Shown here: positions 16,801 to 24,994 of the stretch, in pieces
Layout: each line of letters begins with the position of its first letter
Position numbering within the stretch: the first letter of the stretch is position 1
Source: a virus
Virus record (IMG/VR): IMGVR_UViG_3300010375_000029
Location: 1 to 42,797 of that record
Strand: one strand, 5' to 3'
DNA: 42,797 nt
The notes under the pieces: generated by a model
What the model was told of the DNA's origin: nothing
Database searches by the model: none
The model's input: only the letters and a program-made list of their open reading frames with translations
Made by a program: the position numbers and the translations under genes

Positions 16801-17382
16801 CTAGAGCACCGGCATCCGGTGCTGGTCGCAGAGCATCGTGAACCCCAGCGGCAGCTCGGTCGCGCTGACGCTGGTGGTCGAAGTCATCACCGCTTCGCGG
16901 TTCGAATAGAGGTGCGCCGCGAACATCTTCGCGGCCGTGATCAGGCCGGCCGGGCAGGCGCCGTCCGGAAAGCCGGCATTGAACGTCACCGCGACGTCGC
17001 TGGCGCCGGCTGGCCAGGTTGTGCCGATCGCGGGGCAAAGGCCACCCGCCTGATCGACGCGCCAGGCGCCATCGTCGATCGTCTGGGCCGCACCCGCGCT
17101 GTCGACATAGGCGACGCCCGTGACGCTCAGTGTCGCCGCCGGGCCAATTCCGGGACGCATGCGGTCGCCGAAGGTCGCGAACGTCGCGACCAGGCCGGTG
17201 CACGGCCCGAGCCGCACATTGGCATATTGCTCGACGGCGTTGATCCCGATGTCGCGCAGAACCGCGATCAGATCGTCTTCGTCGCTGGTGTCGACGCGCA
17301 ACCAGGTCTTGAGCGCCGGGACAGACAGCAACGCCTCGCCATACTCGTCGGCCGGCGCCGAGGGCGTCAGTGTGAAGAGCAT
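16801..17382 (-). CDS. head-tail connector, gp6/phiE125 gp8-like
   Basis: The 193-residue protein has the connector pattern with an N-terminal helix (LLSVPALKTWLRVDTSDEDD), a second helix (LRDIGINAVEQYANVRLG) and a C-terminal helix including AAKMFAAHLYSNREAV. It binds below the portal. Gene order relative to capsid and portal matches HK97-like and GTA-like heads (g6 position). Confidence 0.87.
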   Translation of the reverse strand: MLFTLTPSAPADEYGEALLSVPALKTWLRVDTSDEDDLIAVLRDIGINAVEQYANVRLGPCTGLVATFATFGDRMRPGIGPAATLSVTGVAYVDSAGAAQTIDDGAWRVDQAGGLCPAIGTTWPAGASDVAVTFNAGFPDGACPAGLITAAKMFAAHLYSNREAVMTSTTSVSATELPLGFTMLCDQHRMPVL

Positions 17383-17404
17383 GGCGAGGCGTTCCCGGGG
17401 TGGA

Positions 17405-17782
17405 TTAGCAATTGTCGATCAGGAAGTGGAGCGCACCGGTCTTCGTGTCTCCACCCTGCGCGAGAACGATCTTGATCCGCTCCTGCGCCAGCGCCAGCTT
17501 GTCCTGTACCGCTGTGCCGCCAGCGGCGAACAGCGACGCGGTGCCGTCGGGCGCCGAGGTGGCGGCGCGCGGATAGGCGGCGAAGCCGGCTGCGACGTTG
17601 GTACGACTGAGCAGCGCTTCGCCGGTTGCCTCAGCCGTGATGGTCATGTCGACCGTGTTGGCAAATGGCGTCGTGCCGTCCGGCACGTAGACGACGCTGC
17701 AGAGCTTTCCAGCCACTTGCGGGCTGTATGCCGTGGCCGAGCCATCGGACGCCGTCGTCACCTGAACCTTGTACCTACGCAT
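17405..17782 (-). CDS. phage structural hypothetical protein
   Basis: This protein of about 125 residues begins MRRYKVQVTT, with a beta-rich middle and a C-terminal helix (VQDKLALAQERIKIVLAQGG). AAGGAG lies 7 bp before the ATG at 17782, which supports this start over the ATG at 17788. It lies between capsid and connector genes and is probably a virion protein. The family is not recognised. Confidence 0.7.
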   Translation of the reverse strand: MRRYKVQVTTASDGSATAYSPQVAGKLCSVVYVPDGTTPFANTVDMTITAEATGEALLSRTNVAAGFAAYPRAATSAPDGTASLFAAGGTAVQDKLALAQERIKIVLAQGGDTKTGALHFLIDNC

Positions 17783-17818
17783 CGTCATTCTCCTTATGCG
17801 GCGCAACGGCGCCTAGGG

Positions 17819-18076
17819 TCAGCCCCGGACCTTCTTCGTCCTCGGCTTGGGGGCGGCCTTGTCGGGGTGACCCGGCGCGGCCTTGTTTGGCGAGGTGGAA
17901 GCTTCCTTCTCGCCATCGTCCTGTGCTTCTGCTCCCTCGATCACTTCGAAGGTGCGCGGGTGCGCCTTCAAGAGGTCGTTGCCGATCACGTCGTTGACCT
18001 CGATATGTTGCCCGGGGCGCAGCGTGTCCGCCTGCACCAGGCTGACATGGACTTGGTCCAAAACCTTCAGCTTCAT
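17819..18076 (-). CDS. small hypothetical protein after the capsid gene
   Basis: This 85-residue protein has an N-terminal beta-type part (MKLKVLDQVHVSLVQADTL) and a Lys/Pro/Ala-rich, disordered C-terminus. An AAAGGA site precedes the ATG, and part of that site overlaps a strong hairpin at 18087-18118. The position suggests a capsid accessory protein; no family is recognised. Confidence 0.68.
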   Translation of the reverse strand: MKLKVLDQVHVSLVQADTLRPGQHIEVNDVIGNDLLKAHPRTFEVIEGAEAQDDGEKEASTSPNKAAPGHPDKAAPKPRTKKVRG

Positions 18077-18086
18077 GGTGAAATCC

Positions 18087-18118
18087 TTTCCGGGCGGCCG
18101 CACACGGCAGCCCGGAAA
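18087..18118 (-). other. strong RNA hairpin at the ribosome binding site of 17819-18076
   Basis: TTTCCGGGC (18087-18095) pairs with GCCCGGAAA (18110-18118), with a further GCCG/CGGC pair inside and a 4-base loop. The 3' arm on the minus-strand transcript runs into the AAAGGA ribosome binding site of the next gene, so it could limit its translation or protect the capsid mRNA end. Confidence 0.5.
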
Positions 18119-18147
18119 AGAGAGGGACGCCTGCCTCGGCGCCCCTC
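18116..18147 (-). terminator. hairpin with T-rich tail just after the capsid gene
   Basis: On the minus strand GAGGG-g-CGCC (18147-18138) pairs with GGCG-t-CCCTC (18131-18122) over a 6-base loop with one mismatch, followed by TCTTTT. It starts 10 bp after the capsid stop. A partial terminator here would raise capsid mRNA relative to downstream genes. Confidence 0.5.
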
Positions 18148-18157
18148 ACTTCGTGGA

Positions 18158-19411
18158 TCAGAGTGCCAGCGCGTCGCTGAAGTCGCCCTTGACGAACGCT
18201 TCCGGTCGGTAGACCGCCAGGCCGAGGCGTTCCTCTGCGCGAACGGTGATCAGGTTCTTGCGGAAGTTGTCGCTGTCCTCGGTCGAGATTTCGACGTTTG
18301 CATCCTCGCGGTCGAAGATCTGCGCGCCCAGTTTGAACGCCCCCGTCAAGAACTTGTCGGCAGTCATCGCCTGCGTCTCGACTACCGGCAAACGCCACAG
18401 GCGCGGATCGCTGCCGCCTTGCGGGTTGGCGAACAGATAGGCGCCCTCGTCGGTCTTGGTCAGCTCGATGTCCGCCCAGTCGATCGGGTTCAAGACGATA
18501 CCCGTCGCCGGGAACTCGGCCAGCACCGCCTGCAGCATCGCGATGCGGATGACGTCGATCTTGGTGAGATTGCCGGCCGAGGTCGGCACGAGCGGCGGAT
18601 TGTACGCGGTCGCCTGGGTATAGATGCCGTTGAGGTCAGTACCGGTGCCGCCGCCATTGAGCAGCTGGCCTTCCTCGACGTACATCAGCCCATAGCGAAG
18701 ACGGCCGTCGATATACGACCGCAGCATAGGGATATCGTCGAGGATCTGCTTGGTGGCGAGCACCCAATGCGCGATCGTGGTCACCGCCTCGGTGACGATA
18801 TCGAACTTGATCTCGGATTGCGGCTTGGTGCTGCCAGCCGTTTCCGAAACGGTCGCGGCGTTGTTGGTGAAGCCAGTCTCTTTCGGATACTGGATTGCGT
18901 TCGAGACGGTGTTGCCCGGCGTCAACAGGTCGCGGATCGTCATGCGGCGCTGGACAGGCATCAGGATGCCCTGATGATCGGGCACAATCAGGTCGCCGGC
19001 CGACCCGTCGGCATTAGTCGTCAGTGCCGAGATGATCGCCTTGACCGGCATGTTGAACGTGCCCTTGCGCGCACCACCCAGCCAGGCCTTTAGATCCTCG
19101 CTTTCGGTGACGATCTGGCCGACCGTCTTGCGGCCCTGCGGCTCTTCCTGACCTTCCCGAGCCATCTTCTGCTCGATCGTGTCGATGCGCCCGCTGATTT
19201 CGTTCATCTTGATCAGCGCATCGTCAGCCGACTTCTTGGTATCGCCGGTGATGGTGCCGAGATCCTTGAGCTCCTTTTCCGACTTCTCGGCGAAGCGCTT
19301 CACTTCGTCGGTCGCGTCCTTCAGGCCCTTGGCGAGCGCGTCGAGGTTGCGCTCGTCCAGACGCGCGTCTTCCTTGCGGCCGAACTCGCGACCGCGGATG
19401 TTTATGTTCAT
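18158..19411 (-). CDS. HK97-family major capsid protein
   Basis: This 417-residue protein has an N-terminal coiled-coil scaffold (delta) domain (about 1-105) and then an HK97-fold shell domain: GDLIVPDHQGILMPVQRRMT, RDLLTPGNTVSNAIQYPKE, WVLATKQILDD and the C-terminal VRAEERLGLAVYRPEAF motif. The delta region would be removed by the adjacent protease. A GAAGGA site precedes the ATG. The length is normal for the family. Confidence 0.96.
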   Translation of the reverse strand: MNINIRGREFGRKEDARLDERNLDALAKGLKDATDEVKRFAEKSEKELKDLGTITGDTKKSADDALIKMNEISGRIDTIEQKMAREGQEEPQGRKTVGQIVTESEDLKAWLGGARKGTFNMPVKAIISALTTNADGSAGDLIVPDHQGILMPVQRRMTIRDLLTPGNTVSNAIQYPKETGFTNNAATVSETAGSTKPQSEIKFDIVTEAVTTIAHWVLATKQILDDIPMLRSYIDGRLRYGLMYVEEGQLLNGGGTGTDLNGIYTQATAYNPPLVPTSAGNLTKIDVIRIAMLQAVLAEFPATGIVLNPIDWADIELTKTDEGAYLFANPQGGSDPRLWRLPVVETQAMTADKFLTGAFKLGAQIFDREDANVEISTEDSDNFRKNLITVRAEERLGLAVYRPEAFVKGDFSDALAL

Positions 19412-19427
19412 GGTGCTGTCCTTCGAT

Positions 19428-20120
19428 TTAAGGGAGTTTGAAACTCGATAGGGTTTCGCTGAGCGCCTTCACGCTCTCGCTCGCCTCGATCCCATCGCCG
19501 GACTCGCTCCGGAGCAGGTGGGGAAGGCCGTGGGCGGCGACGACCGCGGCCTTGGTCTTCGAGAAGCCTGCCTCGCGCAGGAGCCGCTCAAATTCGGGAA
19601 GGGTCGGAAGCTCTCCGTGCGCCAGCTTGAACTTGACTGCATCGACGCGGGCTTCGTCATTCGCCGGAAAGGTCACCAGGCTGACCTCAACCAAGTCGAG
19701 TTCTAGTAGGGTGCGAATGCCGGTCTTTTCGTCGAACGACGATTTGCGCACCCAATAGCCGATCGACAGGCCGGTGACCGCGCCGGCTTTCAGAAGCGCA
19801 AGCGCTTCCTTCGCCTGGCCGACAGCGTCGACCAACAGGCGACCCTCGACGCGCAATCCCGTGTCGTCCTCGATGAGCGCATCGTAAACCCCGATAGGTT
19901 CAGCAGAGCGATGTTGCCACAGGACCGGCACGACACGCTTCTTCGCTTTCAGTTCTGCGAGGCTCTTCTTGAACGCCTTGGGGGCGACGACCTCGCCGTA
20001 GCTGTCGACGACGCCGAACACGGAGCCGTAGCCGGCGAACGTGCCGTCATCGCCGATCTCACCGGCTTTCACCTCGAGGTCGAAGTCGCGGACCTTCAGG
20101 CCGCCATACTTACGATGCAT
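19428..20120 (-). CDS. HK97-family prohead protease
   Basis: The 230-residue serine protease matures the procapsid. The visible catalytic positions are His in WQHRSAEPIGVY and Ser in GLSIGYWV; the conserved LDLVEVSLVTFPAN segment follows. The N-terminus (GTFAGYGSVFGVVDSYGEVV) is typical. The start at 20120 overlaps the portal stop by 11 bp, and the gene precedes the capsid gene as usual. Confidence 0.95.
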   Translation of the reverse strand: MHRKYGGLKVRDFDLEVKAGEIGDDGTFAGYGSVFGVVDSYGEVVAPKAFKKSLAELKAKKRVVPVLWQHRSAEPIGVYDALIEDDTGLRVEGRLLVDAVGQAKEALALLKAGAVTGLSIGYWVRKSSFDEKTGIRTLLELDLVEVSLVTFPANDEARVDAVKFKLAHGELPTLPEFERLLREAGFSKTKAAVVAAHGLPHLLRSESGDGIEASESVKALSETLSSFKLP

Positions 20121-21375
20121 TGCCCACTTCCTTCGCGATTTCAGCGAGCCGCTCCGACAGCGGCGTATCCTGCGCCTGAACGATTGGCTCGTTGCCCCAT
20201 GCCACCGGGCCAAGCCCAGGCTCCTTGGCGCGCACTTCGTTGATGACCATCCACTTGTTGCGCAGCGCGCTTTCGTAGAAGGTCGCACGGCCCTGGCTGT
20301 CGGCACGCAGCAACCCCTCAAGATTGAATTCGGCGAACAACCCCTTTGCGCGATCCGCCGGGCTTATCAGTTGTTTTCGCACAGCCTGTTCGATCCGGCG
20401 CAGATAAGGGTTGAGCGTGAACTTCTGGAAGCCGAGCAGCATTTGCTCGATCCCGGTGCCCCAGCTCGTGGTCTTCTCATTGTGCCCGATCATGAAGGGC
20501 GGGATGCCGAACCAACGGCAAATTTCCTCGACGCTCCAGCCGCGACTTTCGAGCAATTGCATGTCGTCGGCGTTCATGGAGATGCTCTGCCACTTCAATC
20601 CATGGCCCAGCACCATCGGCGTACCCGCCTTCATCGCGCCACGATATTTTTCGTAGAGCAGGTTCTCGGTCAGCTCTTGCTGCGCGCGATCGAGCTTCAT
20701 GTCGCTTTCGAACACGCCGCTCGGCATGATGCCGTTGCCGAACATGCCGCCCGCGGCGCGATCCGCCGCGATAGCGATGCCGAGCGATTCCGCGGCATAG
20801 GAAATCACCGACAGGCCGTGCATCGGGCCGCCGCCAAAGCCGCGGATGTGGAACACACCGTCCTCGTCTAGGTCGTAGCTCTTACCGTCGGCCGACCATG
20901 TGTACCGCAGGCGCCCGGTCGACTGGCGGGTCACGGTGACGATTGCAGGGTTGACCGGCTCAAGGCCGATCAGGCGATTGTCGATCATCAGCTTCCGCGC
21001 AAAGTGATCGCCGCGCAACAGCATCGAGATCGTCAGATACTCGAAATAATCGACCGGCGTCTGGTCGGCATTCGGGCTGTCGTGCAGCACTGTGTAGAGC
21101 GGCGCGTCCCGCGCGACCACCTGCGTGCCGTCGCGATCGGTCGTATAGACGCCCATCGGCAGCGATCCGATAGTCGAACTGATCAGGCGAGTGCAGGCCC
21201 AGAACGCGCTGAGCCGCATCGCCGAAGCGTCGTTGACCGTCACGCCGGACGCGTTGCCCACCCGTCGCGACGAATTCTCCGGATCGCGAACTTTGGGATC
21301 AGGGCCGCCCGTCAGCCAGTTCGCCAGTGAACCGACCGCCTTACGCAGCCGCGATTGTTCGGCAATCGCCGCCAT
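20110..21375 (-). CDS. HK97-family portal protein
   Basis: This 421-residue portal forms the ring through which DNA enters the head. It shows typical segments such as AFWACTRLISSTIGSLPMGV, YTVLHDSPNADQTPVDYFEY, GGPMHGLSVISYAAESLGIA and GIPPFMIGHNEKTTSWGTGI. The chosen ATG at 21375 lies 2 bp after the terminase stop; an upstream in-frame start at 21408 would overlap the terminase. Confidence 0.95.
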   Translation of the reverse strand: MAAIAEQSRLRKAVGSLANWLTGGPDPKVRDPENSSRRVGNASGVTVNDASAMRLSAFWACTRLISSTIGSLPMGVYTTDRDGTQVVARDAPLYTVLHDSPNADQTPVDYFEYLTISMLLRGDHFARKLMIDNRLIGLEPVNPAIVTVTRQSTGRLRYTWSADGKSYDLDEDGVFHIRGFGGGPMHGLSVISYAAESLGIAIAADRAAGGMFGNGIMPSGVFESDMKLDRAQQELTENLLYEKYRGAMKAGTPMVLGHGLKWQSISMNADDMQLLESRGWSVEEICRWFGIPPFMIGHNEKTTSWGTGIEQMLLGFQKFTLNPYLRRIEQAVRKQLISPADRAKGLFAEFNLEGLLRADSQGRATFYESALRNKWMVINEVRAKEPGLGPVAWGNEPIVQAQDTPLSERLAEIAKEVGNAS

Positions 21376-21377
21376 GG

Positions 21378-23195
21378 TCAGCCGCCCAGGCTCGCGATAA
21401 GCGCACATGCGCCACTGCCGCCCGATGCCTCTGGATTACGCTCCATCAGCTTCGTGGCGACGAACGCCGCGACGAGCGGGTCGATCTTCGCCTTTCCCGC
21501 CTGCGCCTTGGTGATCGCCACTGCATTTCCTCTTAGCTCGGCCTTCGCGTTCGAGACGCAGAAGGCCATCAATCGCGTTCCGCCGTGCGCCGCGGTGCCA
21601 CCCTCCAGCTTGCGCTCGAGCGTGTTGATCGCACTGAACATGTTGGTCGCCGACTGCGACACGCCGACCACGTCGCCCTTGCCGCCATCCGCCAGGGTAA
21701 AGCCCGCGGCGACCAGCGCATCGAGCAGCGCGCCGATCGCTGCCGGGTCAGCGCCGATCCCGTGAGCTTCCGGCAGCAAGCCGCGTTCACGGATCACGAC
21801 GCAGAGCTGCACCACCGCTGCGATATCGGGGTCGACCCCTTCGCCGGCTGGCCGCGCCTCCATCTCCAACTCATCGCCATCGGCCGTCAGCAGTTTGACT
21901 ACGTCGCCGGCCGGCGCATCCTGTTGGCCCCAGAACACCAGGTCGCCATCCTTCTCGAAATCGAGCAGGGTCGCGGCGATCTCCTTGCGCCGCTCGAGCA
22001 CCTTGCGATGCGCGAAGGCTCGGCTCCAGTAGAGCCAGACCTTGGTTTTCTTGTCGCGGCCGAGCGCGCTGAACCCGAGCAGATCGTCCAGCCCGCCGCC
22101 ATCCACGCCCACCACGACGACCTCGCACCGGTCCAGGAACGCCTCGAAATCGGCGATCGGCTTGAAGCCGGCCTGCTCCCAGAAGTCAGCACCGCGCCAG
22201 CGGTCAGCGCGCATACGCAGGCCGATCTCGACGTTGAGGTTCTTCGCCAGGACGATTTGGACCGTTTCCTTCTTGCCGGTCTCTTCGTCGATTTCTTCTT
22301 CGCCCGAGTTCGCCCGCTTGAGCTTGCGCTGGATGAACTGGGTGCTCACCGAACGGCCGAGGTTCGGGTTGGTCACGTAGAAATTATCGGGGTTCAGATA
22401 CGCCTGGCTCTTGAGCATGTGCTCTGGCCATTCGTACAGCATGCCCAGTGCCTCGTGGTCCTCGATCCTCCCATCGCGCACGTCGCGAAAATACTGCAGC
22501 TTCTCCTTGAAGATGCCCGCCGGCGGCTCATCGCTATGCGTCGTCAGGTAGATGACGAACCCTTCGTCGCGCGACGCCAGGCCGCCGGTCGCCTCTTCGA
22601 ACATCGCCGCCGCGTCGGGCCGCTTACCGAATAGCCATAGCTCATCGACCAGAACGAACGCCGCCTTCTTGCCGCCAGCTACGCCAGCATCCGCTGCGAT
22701 GACCTTCAACTCGGCGTTATTGACCCGGTGCTTCAACTTGCGTTCGTGGTCGACCACGTGGATCATTTCGAACAAAGTCGGATCCGCACGGACCATCGCC
22801 GCCGCCGGATTGAAGCTGTTGCCAGCAACTTCCTTGGTTGGCGCCAGGATCAGCAGCTCGTTATAATCACGCCAATTGCGGATCAGCGCCGTCAGCATGA
22901 TGCCGGCTGCGATCGTAGACTTACCGTTCTTCTTGCTGATCAGCAGCATGAAGTCGTTGATCAGCCGACGCCCTACCGAGGCATCGTACGCGCCGAAGAT
23001 CGCGCCAACGAAATCGAACACGAACGGCTCGCACGCCTCGCCGAAGGTCGGCTGGCCAGTCACGTCGACCATGCGCAGCGATTTGAATACCTTCAGCGCT
23101 TCCTCGGCCTCAGCCGGGAACAAGGGAGGTATGGGGATCAGCGATCGCCGCTCGACGATCCTCTGCTCCCAGTCCTTGCACGCCGTTGACCACAT
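21378..23195 (-). CDS. terL: terminase large subunit
   Basis: The 605-residue packaging motor has an N-terminal ATPase with a Walker A-like SKKNGKST (about residues 87-94) and Walker B FVLVDELW. A C-terminal RNase-H-like nuclease begins at VVVGVDGGGLDDLLG. It belongs to the Terminase_1/HK97-type family. It follows the small subunit by 7 bp and precedes the portal, as expected. Confidence 0.96.
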   Translation of the reverse strand: MWSTACKDWEQRIVERRSLIPIPPLFPAEAEEALKVFKSLRMVDVTGQPTFGEACEPFVFDFVGAIFGAYDASVGRRLINDFMLLISKKNGKSTIAAGIMLTALIRNWRDYNELLILAPTKEVAGNSFNPAAAMVRADPTLFEMIHVVDHERKLKHRVNNAELKVIAADAGVAGGKKAAFVLVDELWLFGKRPDAAAMFEEATGGLASRDEGFVIYLTTHSDEPPAGIFKEKLQYFRDVRDGRIEDHEALGMLYEWPEHMLKSQAYLNPDNFYVTNPNLGRSVSTQFIQRKLKRANSGEEEIDEETGKKETVQIVLAKNLNVEIGLRMRADRWRGADFWEQAGFKPIADFEAFLDRCEVVVVGVDGGGLDDLLGFSALGRDKKTKVWLYWSRAFAHRKVLERRKEIAATLLDFEKDGDLVFWGQQDAPAGDVVKLLTADGDELEMEARPAGEGVDPDIAAVVQLCVVIRERGLLPEAHGIGADPAAIGALLDALVAAGFTLADGGKGDVVGVSQSATNMFSAINTLERKLEGGTAAHGGTRLMAFCVSNAKAELRGNAVAITKAQAGKAKIDPLVAAFVATKLMERNPEASGGSGACALIASLGG

Positions 23196-23202
23196 CGCGC
23201 GG

Positions 23203-23676
23203 TCAGTTCAACTTCGCTGGCGGCCCAGGCGGCGGTTCGTACAGGCCGCGCACCGCCTCTGCCGCTTCGAGCTGACGCTGCTTCTTCCCCTTCTTCTGCG
23301 CCTGGGCTGTTGGCGCCGGGGCTAGCGCCGCTGCCTTATCGTGAAGCCGCAACCGGCCGATCTGCTTCAGCAGCTCCTTCTCCGCCGAGACATTGCCGCC
23401 TGCCGCCAGGTTATTGAGGCGGGCGAGCTGCGTCATCTCCATGCGGAGAATGGCGTCGGCCCGCTTCGCGACCTCGGAAAAATATACCTTGCGGAGCGTC
23501 GGGGCCGAGACTCCGATCACCGTTGCCGCCTGTTTGACGCTCAGGCCGCGCGCGAACGCCAACAGCACCTTGTTTGAATTTTCGAGGCACCACTTAACCT
23601 CGGGCCTGCCAGGGCCGTCACGACTGAGGATGACCGGGTCACCGAACAGGTCGGTCCCGAGAATTTCATCAGCCAA
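23203..23676 (-). CDS. terminase small subunit-like protein
   Basis: This protein of about 157 residues has a helix-turn-helix (LSVKQAATVIGVSAPTLRKV) and a helical oligomerisation region (EMTQLARLNNLAAGG), ending in a Lys/Pro-rich tail. It would recognise the packaging site. I chose a TTG at 23676 because GGAGA lies 8 bp upstream; no ATG is available before the conserved part. It lies directly upstream of terL. Confidence 0.82.
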   Translation of the reverse strand: MADEILGTDLFGDPVILSRDGPGRPEVKWCLENSNKVLLAFARGLSVKQAATVIGVSAPTLRKVYFSEVAKRADAILRMEMTQLARLNNLAAGGNVSAEKELLKQIGRLRLHDKAAALAPAPTAQAQKKGKKQRQLEAAEAVRGLYEPPPGPPAKLN

Positions 23677-23734
23677 GAAAAAAATCTCCAAATGAGGGGG
23701 GAGACGGTCTAGAGCGCCGCGCCCTCCCAGACTT

Positions 23735-24061
23735 TTACCCACCCCCCCTTGCTCGCCTCGCGCGGGCCTTCGCGGTCTTGATGCTGTGGTGCCGACCGCA
23801 ATACCACTTCGCCTGATCGTAGGGCGGGAAGTCCGGTCCACCGTCTTTGCGCTCGACGTCATGGTCGAGGATCAAGCGATGGGTCGATCCACACTCACAA
23901 CACCACACCCCGCCCTGCTGGGCGATGGTCCAATCCCGATGCTCACGACGATACTGCAGCCAGCCGGGCGACTGATAGAAGCTCTCCGCCACCTTTGGCA
24001 TCGCGCTCACCTTGGGAGCGAGGCCGCTGAGCCTGTTCGGCATGGCGGTCAGCCGTCCCAC
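23735..24061 (-). CDS. HNH endonuclease
   Basis: This protein of about 108 residues has the HNH core: CCECG, then LILDHDVERKDGG, then KWYCGRHHSIKTAKA, with two Cys pairs for zinc and the His-His end. HNH nucleases beside terminase genes often take part in DNA packaging. The start is uncertain: GTG at 24061 has GGAAC upstream and gives a typical N-terminus (GRLTAMPNRLSGL); ATG at 24043 is also possible. Confidence 0.87.
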   Translation of the reverse strand: MGRLTAMPNRLSGLAPKVSAMPKVAESFYQSPGWLQYRREHRDWTIAQQGGVWCCECGSTHRLILDHDVERKDGGPDFPPYDQAKWYCGRHHSIKTAKARARRARGGG

Positions 24062-24189
24062 GTTGCGTGTTCCAAATACGCCAAGGGGCGGCGAGGCCGA
24101 AGCCGCACCGCCCTTGGCAGGTTGATCGGAGAGGATCACATGGTGTGACGCACGGTCACCCCAAGCGTATCAATGGATATGGCCAAACA

Positions 24190-24227
24190 CCCCTAGAAAC
24201 GAACAACTTTATTTCGACCCCCTAGAA
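24190..24227. repeat. pair of 9-bp direct repeats CCCCTAGAA
   Basis: The same 9-mer lies at 24190-24198 and 24219-24227, 29 bp apart, in the gap between the DUF6362-like gene and the HNH gene. That is close to three helical turns, so a regulator could bind both on one face. It could control the leftward late operon; no clear promoter was found. Confidence 0.35.
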
Positions 24228-24276
24228 CACATTCCGCTTGACACCTCTACCCCACGGAAAACCGCCATTCCTGACT

Positions 24277-24777
24277 TCAACGCCCGCGATTGGCGCGCTT
24301 CACGACCTTCCGCATGCCGCGCGAATACTGCATCCTCAGCTTGTCCGCCGATCCCGACAGGGCAGGGTCGGGCCGCGCACCCTCGCTGACCAGCGCCAGC
24401 CACGAGACGCGCGCGTTGCCGGAAGCCCGCGCCGATATCGCCATCGCGATCACCTTGCGCTCATCAGCCGTAGCCGCTTCGACCCAGCCGAACGCTTCAT
24501 CCATTGCCGCCAGCTCGGCGCGGGTCGATGATGCCGGGCGCAGCGTCGGCGTCGACACGCCATCGCCGGTGTCGCCATAGTCGCCGAACCAGGTGTGCCT
24601 GCGGAAGTCCGGCCACATAGCACGCAACCGATGCCAGCCACGTTCACGGTCGGGCTGGCGCCAGCAAGTCTGCATCGCCTCGATCAATCGCTCCTCGACC
24701 TCGGCGAACGATAGCAAGCTTCCAGCGTCGGAACCGTTCGGTTCAACCCTTCCGCTTAGAGGCTCCCGGTAACCCAT
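24277..24777 (-). CDS. DUF6362-like phage protein
   Basis: The 166-residue protein has the pattern FAEVEERLIEAMQTCWRQPD, then RGWHRLRAMWPDFRRHTW, then a MDEAFGWVEAATADERKVI helix and a basic C-terminus (MQYSRGMRKVVKRANRGR). I associate this with the DUF6362 family of alphaproteobacterial phages, some members of which end in a DNA-binding helix-turn-helix. It is the last gene before the HNH/terminase block and may be a late regulator (inference). Its 5' end carries one copy of the AACCCTTCC repeat. Confidence 0.75.
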   Translation of the reverse strand: MGYREPLSGRVEPNGSDAGSLLSFAEVEERLIEAMQTCWRQPDRERGWHRLRAMWPDFRRHTWFGDYGDTGDGVSTPTLRPASSTRAELAAMDEAFGWVEAATADERKVIAMAISARASGNARVSWLALVSEGARPDPALSGSADKLRMQYSRGMRKVVKRANRGR

Positions 24778-24974
24778 TGGAATATCCTATCTAATTTAAT
24801 TGGACGGAAAGATCGGAAGGGTTGGAAACATCTGCGAATATTTCGCTTCGCGCACATGCCTGCGCACCTGTGATGTGCGGAACATGTCGGCAAACCTTCC
24901 AACCCTTCCAAAGCCACAGAAATCCGCGCTTTCTCCCTTCCATCATCCTTCCGGCAACCCTTCCATTTGGAAGG
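24745..24974. repeat. AACCCTTCC repeat cluster (candidate origin or control region)
   Basis: The 9-mer AACCCTTCC occurs at 24745-24753, 24901-24909 and 24956-24964, and inverted at 24815-24823. The copies at 24815-24827 and 24897-24909 form a perfect 13-bp inverted repeat, and CCTTCCA/TGGAAGG at 24959-24974 is a palindrome with a 2-bp centre. The 217-bp gap 24778-24994 contains no gene and is AT-richer at its left end (ATCCTATCTAATTTAATT). Its place directly downstream of the primase gene suggests an origin, but a control region for the genes to the left is also possible. Confidence 0.55.
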
Positions 24975-24994
24975 ATGGGAACCGAACGCAGGCG

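Noticed and set aside
4728-23676. A gene transfer agent rather than a prophage
   Set aside because: Tail-tip genes resemble GTA g12-g15, but the integrase, att sites, replication genes, repressor, long tape measure and lysis cassette identify a phage.
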